64,000 nt of DNA, taken from the IMG/VR virus record IMGVR_UViG_3300042922_000643, positions 124,001 to 188,000 of that record; one strand, given 5' to 3'. The position numbers were made by a program, and so were the translations under genes. The stretch comes from a virus. Shown here in pieces: positions 45,131 through 53,890 of the stretch. The notes under the pieces are model-generated. The model searched no databases, had not been told where the DNA came from, and was given only the letters and a program-made list of their open reading frames with translations. Every line of letters starts with the position of its first letter. Position 1 is the stretch's first letter.

Positions 45131-47260
45131 TTACACCTCCTCTTCGGACGGATTAACGTATACGGTACATGTGCAGTTCGTATGGTGTGGTGGAATTGCA
45201 TCCATCAAGTCAGGCTGGTTCAATGTGATAGGATGACCTGACTTCTCAAGACATGCTTCACAATTTCCTTCGTGCTTGGTGTAAACAAATTCTTTGTCAC
45301 TATATTTGGCTGCAATCGCGATACCAAAATTGTAGGCTCGGTAGAGCTCGGTGTTCGTAATAAACTGAAGACGATAAGTATTAGAGTTGAAAACACCCAT
45401 AAGCTTAGATAGTTTCTCTGTAGGGCTTTCTTCATTAAGAGCCTTGAAGATTTGAGTCTTCATTTCGTTTACTAGACGATCTACAAAAGAAGCTGTATAT
45501 TTCTTGAGCTTTTCAGCTTCGAAATATGCTTGTCCAAGAGGCGTGCTGCTCTTCAGCTCACGTACACCTTGGTTCAATCCATAATGGAATGATTGAGTAA
45601 CACTCTTTTCAATCTTAGATCGTAAGTTCTGTTTCACAAGCTGGATAACGAATCCTTCGATTCGGCTTTCCGACTCTCCCGTTTTTGCCATTCTCATGAC
45701 ATCATCACGGAATGCAGACCACATACGAAGTAGATCATTGTGTGTGTCAATGATTTTCAATTCAGTTTGAAGATTAACCATTTGAACGGTATCCGTCAAT
45801 ACGTTTTCCAAAATTTCTGCTTTATTCTCCTTACTGGCCTTTGGAGCGGCTTTACTACGCTTCGGTTTGCCTGGAGAACCTTGCGTTCCACTTTGGTTTG
45901 TCGGCTGATCCTTATTGGTTCCTGCACTATTTGCAGCACTTGCAGCATCTTGAGCTGCCTGCGCACTAAGAGCTGCGGTAACCATATTAAAGTATAGTCG
46001 GCCTTCATCGGATACAGGGTCTTGCCCCATACCTGCACGTAGTTCTTCATGAGTAATCGCATTCTGAGTGAAGAGCTGAACAAGATGATTCTCTTTCTTG
46101 ATCTTGGCATCAAGCTCAATTTCAAGGAGATTGAACACAGCTTCATGTTCTTTATTCGCTACAGGGTCATACCCACCTTCAAACAAAAGCTCATTAATAA
46201 TCTCGCGCTGGACTGTATTCCTTAGTACGGATTGGAATTCTTTCGTACCATCGATCATTTCCGCAGTGAGGTTATCTGCTGTTCCTGTAGACACACCACC
46301 GATACCCATTACAACATCGGATACGCCGAGACCAGAGAAAACACGCTGACGGTAGATCTTCATGTACGGTTCCACATTCATAACTGCACTATTACTACTT
46401 ACAACAGTAATATTGTGGCGTTCAGGAACAACGAGTGCCCCATCCATAGGCACACTACGGATTTCGTCACGCAATTCTTCAATTTCTTCAGGTGTTGCTT
46501 CAAATCCTGGCTTATCAAGACCAACCTTATACTGGTAGAGAGGAAACAGATTCCGATAGATCAAACGAGAAACATTATCTTCTACTTGACGAAGCATCTT
46601 AACATCATTAAGAGCAGGCCATACATAAGGTACGCCAAAAGCGCGACCACGCGGTCTTTTATATGCAAAGTGGATAATGTCTTCAGGTTTAAAGTCTATA
46701 GTAGATCCAGTTCCTGCATCTTGCTGATAGGCTGTGATCTTACCTTTTTCATCACGCGAAATCTTGATTGTCCAAGGAGGTAGCACAAAATACCCGTTAA
46801 TCGGCTTCGTACTAGAGTAACCTACAGCCTTAACCCCAGATACGCTAGACGATCCTGATTGTCTCGATTTTACGACGAATGCATTTCCGTACATAACGAT
46901 ATCCTCACAAATCTCTTTTAAGAGGTTGTCGATAGATTGGGAAGTACCTTCTTCAATAAGCTTCAGACGCAGCCATAGATAGTCTGAGATTGCCTCGTCT
47001 TTTGCGGAGACTTCCCAACCTGCTTTCAGCATAAGTTCTGAGTATTTATCAATTGCTCGTTTGACATAAGAGTCCGTATTGTATGCCATCGTAACGATAT
47101 TAAAGTCAACGGGCTGCTCCTCAAAGTCACCGCCGCCACTGCCTTTAATAGGGCTACCTAGTCGTTTGACAGCTACCTTTTTAGGATCTCGCTTTGCGCC
47201 TGAAGCTTCTGTAGAGTAGCCTAGCGCATTTACAATCCTTTGTTTTAACTTGTCGAACAT
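45131..47260 (-). CDS. Portal protein fused to a MuF-like head morphogenesis domain
   Basis: This is a 709-aa protein. The first ~450 residues are an SPP1/HK97-type portal (VDFNIVTMAYNTDSYVKRAIDKYSELMLKAGW, then FKPEDIIHFAYKRPRG and VPYVWPALNDVKMLRQVEDN). This forms the dodecameric DNA gate. The C-terminal ~150 residues match phage Mu gpF-like minor head proteins: helices, then TNTELYRAYNFGIA and an EGNCEACLEKSGHPITL loop ending in PPHHTNCTCTV. The Cys/His pairs probably bind zinc. In most phages the MuF protein is a separate gene, so this is a natural fusion. A low-complexity Ala/Ser/Asn linker (about 430-480) joins the two parts. Confidence 0.85.
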   Translation of the reverse strand: MFDKLKQRIVNALGYSTEASGAKRDPKKVAVKRLGSPIKGSGGGDFEEQPVDFNIVTMAYNTDSYVKRAIDKYSELMLKAGWEVSAKDEAISDYLWLRLKLIEEGTSQSIDNLLKEICEDIVMYGNAFVVKSRQSGSSSVSGVKAVGYSSTKPINGYFVLPPWTIKISRDEKGKITAYQQDAGTGSTIDFKPEDIIHFAYKRPRGRAFGVPYVWPALNDVKMLRQVEDNVSRLIYRNLFPLYQYKVGLDKPGFEATPEEIEELRDEIRSVPMDGALVVPERHNITVVSSNSAVMNVEPYMKIYRQRVFSGLGVSDVVMGIGGVSTGTADNLTAEMIDGTKEFQSVLRNTVQREIINELLFEGGYDPVANKEHEAVFNLLEIELDAKIKKENHLVQLFTQNAITHEELRAGMGQDPVSDEGRLYFNMVTAALSAQAAQDAASAANSAGTNKDQPTNQSGTQGSPGKPKRSKAAPKASKENKAEILENVLTDTVQMVNLQTELKIIDTHNDLLRMWSAFRDDVMRMAKTGESESRIEGFVIQLVKQNLRSKIEKSVTQSFHYGLNQGVRELKSSTPLGQAYFEAEKLKKYTASFVDRLVNEMKTQIFKALNEESPTEKLSKLMGVFNSNTYRLQFITNTELYRAYNFGIAIAAKYSDKEFVYTKHEGNCEACLEKSGHPITLNQPDLMDAIPPHHTNCTCTVYVNPSEEEV

Positions 47261-47275
47261 TTTCCTATCACATCC

Positions 47276-48157
47276 CTACATATCGACTCGAATATCTTTG
47301 CGATCTCCTTTGAATTCAAAGCGTACTAGCCCCGTAATGGAAGGAGTTAATGCCTTCATTTCACTATAGCCGCCGTATTCTAAGAAGGAGCCGCACACTG
47401 CAAAGATTCTTCGGTGGGCAACTAGGTTTTCATTTTCTTCATCGAACAGATAGATCAGGTCATCATGCCACATACGTCCGTGTGTGTGTCCTGAGATATA
47501 AAGATCTGCATTAGGTACAATCTTTGCTACTTTTTCAGCAGTATTTGCTCTCGATCCTGAGGTTGCGCCGCCGCCACTGCCATGATAGGCATTGACACGG
47601 TAGGTTTGTGTACCAACATTGAGACGGAAGTAACCCTGATAGCCTACGTATGGAACATTAAGGCGTTCAGCCAGCATTTCCATTGGATTGATACCGATCA
47701 AGTTTGCTACCCGTTCTTCATGGTTACCTGGAAGGATTCCAAGAATTTTACCAGCCTGTGCTAGTGGGCGAAGAATATCTGTCAGAACATTCAACTGTTC
47801 AGGAATATTCATTTCTTCTTCGAACATCGCTGCGCCTACACTGACTTTTGTAGCCGTTTCGCCAAGATCACCATTCAAAATGGTTACACAATTAGGGACA
47901 GAGAGTATGTATTGAACAAATGCTTTAAAGTATGGGATATTACACTGGCGAGATCCAAGATGTACATCGGTAATTGGAACGATAATTAAACCGTCTTTCT
48001 CGAATGCTTCACCGACGAAGTCATATTTGTAAACAAGTTTTCCTTTTCGGACATAAGAATCCCGCACTTGGTAAAACGCTTCTAGTGAATCCTCTGCGGT
48101 GATCGGTTGCAGTCCCATCTTCGCCAAAATTTCTTCCGTCTTCTTCTGAATAGACAT
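47276..48157 (-). CDS. Metallophosphoesterase (calcineurin-like)
   Basis: This 293-aa protein has every core motif of the calcineurin-like phosphoesterase fold: D64-x-H66 in ITDVHLG, G96-D97 in NGDLGE, N145-H146-E147 in GNHEE, H192 in AYHGSGG, and H224-x-H226 in SGHTHG. It needs two metal ions. It could cleave phosphodiesters in DNA or nucleotides, or act as a protein phosphatase. It lies between the unknown 471-aa protein and the portal in the middle of the head cluster, so it may be a packaging-associated or virion enzyme. The substrate cannot be told. Transcription and translation are coupled to its neighbours (12-15 bp gaps). Confidence 0.85.
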   Translation of the reverse strand: MSIQKKTEEILAKMGLQPITAEDSLEAFYQVRDSYVRKGKLVYKYDFVGEAFEKDGLIIVPITDVHLGSRQCNIPYFKAFVQYILSVPNCVTILNGDLGETATKVSVGAAMFEEEMNIPEQLNVLTDILRPLAQAGKILGILPGNHEERVANLIGINPMEMLAERLNVPYVGYQGYFRLNVGTQTYRVNAYHGSGGGATSGSRANTAEKVAKIVPNADLYISGHTHGRMWHDDLIYLFDEENENLVAHRRIFAVCGSFLEYGGYSEMKALTPSITGLVRFEFKGDRKDIRVDM

Positions 48158-48169
48158 AAAATCCTCCCT

Positions 48170-49585
48170 TTATAACCCCTTATATTTGACAAACTCTTCA
48201 ACCCAACTAGATAACTGGCTATTATTTGGCCATCCCTTTTCTTTCCCGTAGGATATTAGAGACTCAATTATCTGGTAGAGCTGTCTTGCCCCGTCCTTAT
48301 CCACGACTTGCGACAACTTCTGTCGATACAGCTCCGAATCCATATAGTGGATTTTGTGGAAGTCCCCTGATTGTTCGGCGTAGATATTATCCGTCTCTGC
48401 AACACTGTCCATAATGTACGCACCAACCATTTCGAAGGTGGAGTCTTTAGGTGCATCTATTGAATCTAGTAGATCATGGACGCTATTATAGACCTCATTA
48501 CGAAGATGTACGCCCTGAGTCAGGGAGGTGTTTACATTAACTTTGTTTCTGTTACTTGCAATGCCATCAAGATCTGTTTTTGTATTTTGTACCGTATTGA
48601 TTTTCCCATCAATAGAGAGTCTCAATAGTGCCTGTACTTTTCGTAACCCATTTTCGGCAGATTGTCTAGTAATATAAGGAGATAAAATAGAATAAAGAGT
48701 AGAACTTATTTCAGAATCATAGGGTTCATAGCTTGAGAAGTTATTGATTGACGCTACAAGTGACTCTGTATTAGCAGCCTTATACTGTACAAGATCAACG
48801 ACTTCCTTCTTCGTATACAGCTTTCGTTCAATAGAACTTAATATTTTTGCAGATTCTTCGTAAGCATATTCGGCATCGTAATAGTCCGAAGTATCTGGAC
48901 TTGTCATATAAGCTACACGTAGGTCTTCGAAGTTTGCATCGTTTAAATCTTTCGCTGCAATATACTGATCACTTAAAGCTTTTTCAGCGGCCTCGACGAG
49001 TGCGAGTACAGATCCGTTATCAGTCCCAGCTTTCGGAAGGTTTTTGGAATCTACAATCTGTAATAGTAGAGCACTGTTAATGAAGTCTTGCATAGACTGC
49101 CAATCCTGTCCGATAGAGATAATATCTGCATAGAGTTCTCCAGCAATACTACCGTTTACGTCTAGGTAATAGTCGTCAAAGATGTCTTTCAATATATCTC
49201 TAGCTAAAGAATTCTCGCTAAGAATAACCTTTTTATACAAATCAAAAGGAAGCCCATTATTACTGACAGCAACGCCATAGCTTGCGGCAGCTTGTGCTGC
49301 ATCCGTCAGCTTTGCAGTTGGGATCGTAATATAGTCATCCTTTAGCTGGTCATACAGTATTTGTTCAACATCCCGAATCGAATCGATAATTTCCTCTGAC
49401 TTTATCCAAACTTCCACAGTCTCGACGGCCAAAAATGGCGCTTCAACGACAGGAGCTGTAGGGTAGGTATAGCCATTCGGATTAAGAGCGGGTTGCTCAT
49501 ATTGAATCTTAGGTCGATATTGAATTTGATCACGCTCTCGCTGTGTATCAATCCCTGGTCCATTCTTTTCGATAAAGTCCTCCAT
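48170..49585 (-). CDS. Structural/packaging-cluster protein of unknown function
   Basis: This is a 471-aa protein. I use the ATG at 49585, which follows AGGTGA; a GTG three codons upstream is possible. The chain is acidic and largely helical (IIDSIRDVEQILYDQLKDD and LYADIISIGQDWQSMQDFINSALLLQI), rich in Tyr and Asp, with no Cys cluster and no known catalytic motif. It follows TerL by about 200 bp and has its own leader region. Position suggests a head or packaging accessory protein. I do not recognise it. Confidence 0.6.
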   Translation of the reverse strand: MEDFIEKNGPGIDTQRERDQIQYRPKIQYEQPALNPNGYTYPTAPVVEAPFLAVETVEVWIKSEEIIDSIRDVEQILYDQLKDDYITIPTAKLTDAAQAAASYGVAVSNNGLPFDLYKKVILSENSLARDILKDIFDDYYLDVNGSIAGELYADIISIGQDWQSMQDFINSALLLQIVDSKNLPKAGTDNGSVLALVEAAEKALSDQYIAAKDLNDANFEDLRVAYMTSPDTSDYYDAEYAYEESAKILSSIERKLYTKKEVVDLVQYKAANTESLVASINNFSSYEPYDSEISSTLYSILSPYITRQSAENGLRKVQALLRLSIDGKINTVQNTKTDLDGIASNRNKVNVNTSLTQGVHLRNEVYNSVHDLLDSIDAPKDSTFEMVGAYIMDSVAETDNIYAEQSGDFHKIHYMDSELYRQKLSQVVDKDGARQLYQIIESLISYGKEKGWPNNSQLSSWVEEFVKYKGL

Positions 49586-49613
49586 GAAATTCACCTGCCC
49601 AATATTATAGTGT

Positions 49614-49665
49614 AAAAAAGCGCAAAGACCCGAGGGAGGGGAGGGGGTTTCCCAGGGGCCTTTGC
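49614..49665 (-). terminator. Rho-independent terminator downstream of terL
   Basis: On the minus strand GCAAAGGCCC (49656-49665) pairs with GGGTCTTTGC (49622-49631) in a 10-bp stem including one G-U pair, followed by TTTTTT. This is the strongest terminator in the structural cluster. It ends transcripts from terL and from the promoter at 49746-49774. Confidence 0.75.
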
Positions 49666-49739
49666 AAAGGAAAGGGAGGGGAAGAAACTTGCAAGGACGA
49701 ACGCGGCGAGGTAGAGGAAGGAGGGGTTCTCCGTTCTAC
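49614..49739 (-). ncRNA. Candidate small RNA, C/U-rich, with several CCUCC anti-Shine-Dalgarno runs
   Basis: A promoter (49746-49774) and a terminator (49614-49665) on the minus strand frame an RNA of about 120 bases with no gene in it. The RNA contains repeated runs of the type CCCCUCC (at least four), which could pair with ribosome binding sites. It lies between terL and the next gene. The promoter and terminator are direct reads. Its existence as a stable RNA is inferred, and it could instead be a leader that is attenuated before the 471-aa gene. Confidence 0.45.
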
Positions 49740-49745
49740 ATTCGC

Positions 49746-49774
49746 AGAATAAGCTATTGATGATAGCCCGTCAA
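49746..49774 (-). promoter_or_regulatory. Sigma-A-type promoter downstream of terL
   Basis: On the minus strand TTGACG (49769-49774) and TATTCT (49746-49751) are separated by 17 bases. The transcript start should be about 49739. It would make the candidate RNA and, if the terminator is read through, transcribe the 471-aa gene and portal region. Confidence 0.5.
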
Positions 49775-49781
49775 TACAAAA

Positions 49782-51587
49782 TTACCAAGTTGGTCTTCCT
49801 CGCATCGCATTTCCTGACGAACCACGGGATGCCCAGTTCTCTGTCTGGTTTTTAGCCTTCGAATATCCAAGACGAACTTTCTTTAAAGGAGCTGGTCCTG
49901 GCTCATCCCATTCTGGTTCTTTACTTAATGTATTGGTCCCTCTACCCATGGATAATTCCTTGAGTGGATCGTATTGAACAGTCTTCGCCGAAAACATGGT
50001 ACGAGCGACTTCAATTTGGAAGATCGTATTCGTAAGTTCAGGCATTTCAATTGTAAACGCAAGAAGAGATAGCATGAATGCATCTAGTGCATGCTCATCT
50101 TTATTGGTAAAGGTGGCCTCACCAGTTTTCGCAGCGATCTTTACGACCTGATAGTTTGTCATCTGGCGGAAGACTTCTTCGTCCACTTTGACACTAGGAA
50201 TACGTAACATCCCACGTTCGAGAAGGAGAACGGCCTGGTTAACCATGAATGGCTTGATTGGTTTTCGTTCAAATACACGAGAGATTGGATCTCGAACTTC
50301 ATAAGAGGAACCTAAGTGGATACCTTTAACCTTGTCACCGAGTGCTTTACGAAGCATTTCGATCTGGTATTCACCAGCACCTCGGTCAGGATAGATAAAA
50401 GCGGGGTTGTAAATACGGTCTAGCCTCATAACTTCTTTAACTGCATTGTCGTAGGTGAGTTCACTTTTTGGAATCTCTACACGCTGTATAATACGGAATC
50501 GTCCATCACCTATCCAAATATTGTTTTCTACACGACGAGAATCACTAGGTTCGTATTGAGTAACAACAATCTGAGTTGCTGTTCCGTACTTATCCCAGTC
50601 AATCCCGATGCAGATTGGACCATTATGCTGAGGTGCATTCAAGAAGGGGTAAGAAATACTTGCTGCTTCATCAATAAAGTCCTTGTTGAATACCCCGACC
50701 ATTTCAGTACCAAACTCAGCCAGGATTTCATGTTCATAAGCCATCTGAGTGTACATACCTCTAAGTTCAGCTTCCATGTTCGGATTCCACTCAGGGTTGA
50801 CCATTGTAGGGAAGTAGAATTCTACCCAGCCCTTTGCTGTTTTACGGCGATATTTATCTACATTCTGAAACAACTTTTCTTCCCGATTGTATGTAATAGG
50901 AACTTCTGGACCCAGATTTTCATCGTCGATCTTTCCATCTGCACCAATAATAGCCTCTGGATAGTTCTTAAATTTCTGTTGTGTACAAATATTATAGAAC
51001 ATACCGCGGCGACCCGTAGGTGTGGACGCAGCCATGATTCCGATACGGTCTGGTGCTTCCATGGAAATAGCAAAAATCGTTTCGAAGTCTTTATCAGAAA
51101 GATAATCCATCTCATCAAGATAGAGCCAGTCTGCTTTCTGACCACGCATCGATCCGCCCTCTGCACCTGAACGCGTACCCGCAGTAAAGAGCTTAATACG
51201 AGAATTGTTTTTGAATTTAATAAGATATGGATTTTTCGTCATAGTGTCAACGCTCTGTGCTAAGATCGGGTTATTCTCGATAAACGTTTTCAGCTGATCG
51301 AAAATTTCTCGTGCTTGAGAGTCATAAGGCGTAGCTACTAGACAGGTCGCACCCTTTTTGATATTTTTGCCACCATTACAGGTGAAAGCAACCCACAGCA
51401 TATGTGCTGTCATCGTCCAAGTTTTTCCAATACGTCGGCCACATCGTAGTATTTTACGATGATGGGGGTGCTTGAGAATTTCTTCTTGATACCAGCGAGG
51501 TGGTTCACCCAAGTGATGAGCGGCCCATTTCGCGGGATCAGACATGATCTCAATCATCTCTTCATCATATTTTGTGAATCTAGCCAT
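49782..51587 (-). CDS. terL: Terminase large subunit (ATPase and nuclease)
   Basis: This is a 601-aa protein. The N-terminal ATPase has Walker A CGRRIGKT (49-56) and Walker B WLYLDE (D158, E159), with an ASTPTG coupling motif at about 187-192. The C-terminal RNase H-like nuclease shows D330 (IGIDWD), D401 (YPDRGAG) and D497/D502 (DEHALDAF). This is the motor that translocates DNA into the prohead and cuts concatemers. Its ATG overlaps the stop of the preceding zinc-ribbon gene by 8 bases, so the two are translationally coupled. A promoter and candidate RNA follow it. Confidence 0.93.
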   Translation of the reverse strand: MARFTKYDEEMIEIMSDPAKWAAHHLGEPPRWYQEEILKHPHHRKILRCGRRIGKTWTMTAHMLWVAFTCNGGKNIKKGATCLVATPYDSQAREIFDQLKTFIENNPILAQSVDTMTKNPYLIKFKNNSRIKLFTAGTRSGAEGGSMRGQKADWLYLDEMDYLSDKDFETIFAISMEAPDRIGIMAASTPTGRRGMFYNICTQQKFKNYPEAIIGADGKIDDENLGPEVPITYNREEKLFQNVDKYRRKTAKGWVEFYFPTMVNPEWNPNMEAELRGMYTQMAYEHEILAEFGTEMVGVFNKDFIDEAASISYPFLNAPQHNGPICIGIDWDKYGTATQIVVTQYEPSDSRRVENNIWIGDGRFRIIQRVEIPKSELTYDNAVKEVMRLDRIYNPAFIYPDRGAGEYQIEMLRKALGDKVKGIHLGSSYEVRDPISRVFERKPIKPFMVNQAVLLLERGMLRIPSVKVDEEVFRQMTNYQVVKIAAKTGEATFTNKDEHALDAFMLSLLAFTIEMPELTNTIFQIEVARTMFSAKTVQYDPLKELSMGRGTNTLSKEPEWDEPGPAPLKKVRLGYSKAKNQTENWASRGSSGNAMRGRPTW

Positions 51588-51771
51588 TGCTTATCCTCTT
51601 TTCATTTTTACATATGTAGCATTCAACAGCGCAGTCGCTTCGAATGAGCATAGTATAATGAGGATGGATAGGGCATTGGAACCGCCGATACCCATCCTCA
51701 ACCATATTGTCTTCAAACTCCTGCATTGCTTTATCTAGCTCTACCCCGCGTTTCCCCCTACGTCTTCCCAT
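51580..51771 (-). CDS. Small zinc-ribbon-like protein overlapping terL
   Basis: This is a 63-aa basic protein. It begins GRRRGKRG and ends with a Cys/His cluster (CPIHPH, then C47, CYIC), consistent with a zinc ribbon. Its TAG stop overlaps the terL start. The basic N-terminus and metal cluster suggest nucleic acid binding. The location suggests a terminase accessory role, which is inference. Confidence 0.65.
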   Translation of the reverse strand: MGRRRGKRGVELDKAMQEFEDNMVEDGYRRFQCPIHPHYTMLIRSDCAVECYICKNEKRISNG

Positions 51772-51782
51772 GGTTACTCCTC

Positions 51783-52253
51783 CTAGTAGTTACTATTTTG
51801 AGAGAGTAGCTTTGCTTCTCCACCCAAAGCACTTCGAGCGTTAAGCTTAGACCCTTGGATAGCCTGCACCGCAGACTGACGCATGGTGAGCGCACGCTGT
51901 GTGTCTCGATAGTTACCACCGAAGTTTGGAAGAAACTGTTGATTCCACCAAGCTTCCTTCTGACGCTTCCAACTTGCTACACCATTGATAGCAGCAGGTG
52001 CGATTTGAGCAACTGAAGCAGCAGTCATAATACCAGGCATAGTATGCCAAAGCATACCTGTGAAAGCCCCTTTAACAGCCGCAGTTCCGAAGTCATCACC
52101 TGATTTCATGTTTAAGAACGTATCAATAGCAAAACCGCCAGCAAAAGCTCTGCCGCCTGAGAATTTTTTTCCACTGATTCTTGGTACTTCACTAGCTAGT
52201 CTTTCGGAATCAGCGACTCTACGACGGAGTTCATCTTTCATTGCACTATCCAT
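51783..52253 (-). CDS. Small Gly/Ala-rich protein, packaging-cluster family member
   Basis: This 156-aa protein has a charged N-terminal helix (MKDELRRRVADSERLA), then a Gly/Ala-rich hydrophobic stretch (GGRAFAGGFAIDTFLNMKSGDDFGTAAVKGAF and PGIMTAASVAQIAPAAING). A basic Trp-containing C-terminus follows. It resembles its three upstream neighbours in composition and layout. Such proteins may be packaged internal proteins that insert into membranes during DNA entry, but this is inference. Confidence 0.6.
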   Translation of the reverse strand: MDSAMKDELRRRVADSERLASEVPRISGKKFSGGRAFAGGFAIDTFLNMKSGDDFGTAAVKGAFTGMLWHTMPGIMTAASVAQIAPAAINGVASWKRQKEAWWNQQFLPNFGGNYRDTQRALTMRQSAVQAIQGSKLNARSALGGEAKLLSQNSNY

Positions 52254-52256
52254 TTA

Positions 52257-52682
52257 TTATCCCCTCCGCATCGAGTTCAGCCCGAATACTAGAGAACCGC
52301 TTGCGCCAAGACTTGGTGCTCTAGACGCACCCATACCATCTGCGGTCATAATCGGGGCTTCGCCATATTCTGTCTGCCCTGCAACTGGAGTGCCTTTCGC
52401 TTTAAGACTGGTAATACCGCCATAAGCTGCTGCAACTCCGAATGCTCCAAGCGTTGCTTTCTTTGTTGGAGCTAGCCCCGTATATCCATTATAGAAAGTT
52501 GCAGGAGTTTCTCTGGTTAATCCGCTTTTAAGGCCTCTTGCTGTTTTACCAAGACCTCTTTCGACGAGATGATTTACGTCCTCGATTGCAGAACCAATAA
52601 CTCCAGCTTCTTTACCTGCTTGCCCTACGGAGACTTTAAAAGCGCCACCCATTCTCATGGCGCGTATACCTTTACCGATCAT
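52257..52682 (-). CDS. Small Gly/Ala-rich protein, packaging-cluster family member
   Basis: This 141-aa protein is basic at the N-terminus (MIGKGIRAMRMGGAFKVSVGQAG). It has a Gly/Ala/Thr-rich central stretch (KKATLGAFGVAAAYGGITSL) and a loop-like C-terminus rich in Gly, Ala and Pro. It is similar in character to the neighbours on either side and lies 3 bp from the next. No catalytic or metal motif is visible. It is possibly a virion-internal or membrane-active protein. Confidence 0.6.
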   Translation of the reverse strand: MIGKGIRAMRMGGAFKVSVGQAGKEAGVIGSAIEDVNHLVERGLGKTARGLKSGLTRETPATFYNGYTGLAPTKKATLGAFGVAAAYGGITSLKAKGTPVAGQTEYGEAPIMTADGMGASRAPSLGASGSLVFGLNSMRRG

Positions 52683-52695
52683 GAGAAATCCTCCT

Positions 52696-53223
52696 TTAGA
52701 GTCTAGCTCCGCCGTTCATAACGCTGCCCGCGGTTCTAGCAGTTTGTGTATTCCGCTGAATTGCTTTCACCTGATTACTTACTGCTGGCTTCATTTGATT
52801 GAATGCCTCACCAAAAGCACCTTTGCGACCAAAAGGATTACGAGAAGTCGCACCTGTAGCAGTTTTGAGCGTGCGATATCCAGCGTATCCAACCGCACCG
52901 TTGAATGCTCCTGATTTTGCGCCTGTCCAGAAACTTCCGCCTTTAGACCATTCCATAGTACCGCCAATAGCAGCACCACCTACTGCACCTCTAGCTGCAT
53001 GTTTCAGTGTGGCACTTGCAATATCCCATCCATCTCCATGCGCTTCACCAAGGCGACCTTTCCATTGAGAGAGCACATCTCCCATTGTAGACTTGTTGCT
53101 AGCCTTTAAAGTCTCACCTAGTCCACCGCCACCCTTAACACGAGCTTTAAAAGCCCCACCTGCTGCACCAGGAATACTTCTGGATTTTCTAAGAGCCTTT
53201 AGTTCTCTTAAGTTCACAGCCAT
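52696..53223 (-). CDS. Small Gly/Ala-rich protein, packaging-cluster family member
   Basis: This 175-aa protein has a basic N-terminus (LRELKALRKSRSIPG) and a central Gly/Ala hydrophobic section (KHAARGAVGGAAIGGTMEWSKGG, then GAKSGAFNGAVGYAGYRTL). The C-terminus (AFNQMKPAVSNQVKAIQRNTQTART) is basic and helical. AAGGAGTGAGAA lies just before the ATG. The Gly-zipper-like spacing (G-x-x-x-G) can pack transmembrane helices. The function is unknown. Confidence 0.6.
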   Translation of the reverse strand: MAVNLRELKALRKSRSIPGAAGGAFKARVKGGGGLGETLKASNKSTMGDVLSQWKGRLGEAHGDGWDIASATLKHAARGAVGGAAIGGTMEWSKGGSFWTGAKSGAFNGAVGYAGYRTLKTATGATSRNPFGRKGAFGEAFNQMKPAVSNQVKAIQRNTQTARTAGSVMNGGARL

Positions 53224-53236
53224 GTATTCTCACTCC

Positions 53237-53890
53237 TTATTTGAATTTGGAATTACCCATTAGATGATGACCAATTCGATCATCCCACATATCCATGACA
53301 ATCTGACCCATATCCAAAGGTTTGTCGTAGCCAAATAGCTCACGCTGGGTCTTTTTCTGCTTGCTCTCTTTTCGAACAAGCTTGGTTTCCTGCCTAGCCT
53401 TTTCTCTTTCGACAGCAAGCTTGTCATCCATACTATTTCGAGCACTTGCTAGAGTACCTACAGCAATCAAGGCACCAATACCTTTCGCTCCGATGTTAAA
53501 TCCTCTAGCTGCTCTTCTAGCTGTTTTCGCAGACACAGCTTCGACATCTCGAATAACATTAGCCTCGGTCATTGCGCCTACACTAATCGTCTTCTTCATC
53601 CCAAACGATTCTTTAATATCGGACCCGAATTGGTCTACGAAAAGATCCAAGGATTGAGAACCTATAATACTGGCAGTGGCTCCGATTCCCGTATCAAGAA
53701 TAGTCTTGCCTAGCCCTGCATCTTCAGATCTTGAATGTAGAAACCCTGCGGCCCCACCGACAGCACCAGCTAGACGGAGACGTCCGCCTAGAGTAAGAGA
53801 TCTATATTCGCCATACCCACTTTTAACAATGTCTCCTACAGTCGTTTGCTGTTTAAAGGCACCTTGAGGGTGTAAAGGAGAGTCTGCCAT
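53237..53890 (-). CDS. Small Gly/Ala-rich protein, packaging-cluster family member
   Basis: This 217-aa protein has Gly/Ala segments at about 35-75 (RLRLAGAVGGAAGFLHSRSE and IGATASIIGSQSLDL) and at 130-155. A strongly basic helical section follows (REKARQETKLVRKESKQKKTQREL). Its ATG shares its A with the TAA of the preceding gene. The middle hydrophobic section could enter membranes. It belongs to the group of four between the Cys-cluster gene and terL. Confidence 0.6.
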   Translation of the reverse strand: MADSPLHPQGAFKQQTTVGDIVKSGYGEYRSLTLGGRLRLAGAVGGAAGFLHSRSEDAGLGKTILDTGIGATASIIGSQSLDLFVDQFGSDIKESFGMKKTISVGAMTEANVIRDVEAVSAKTARRAARGFNIGAKGIGALIAVGTLASARNSMDDKLAVEREKARQETKLVRKESKQKKTQRELFGYDKPLDMGQIVMDMWDDRIGHHLMGNSKFK

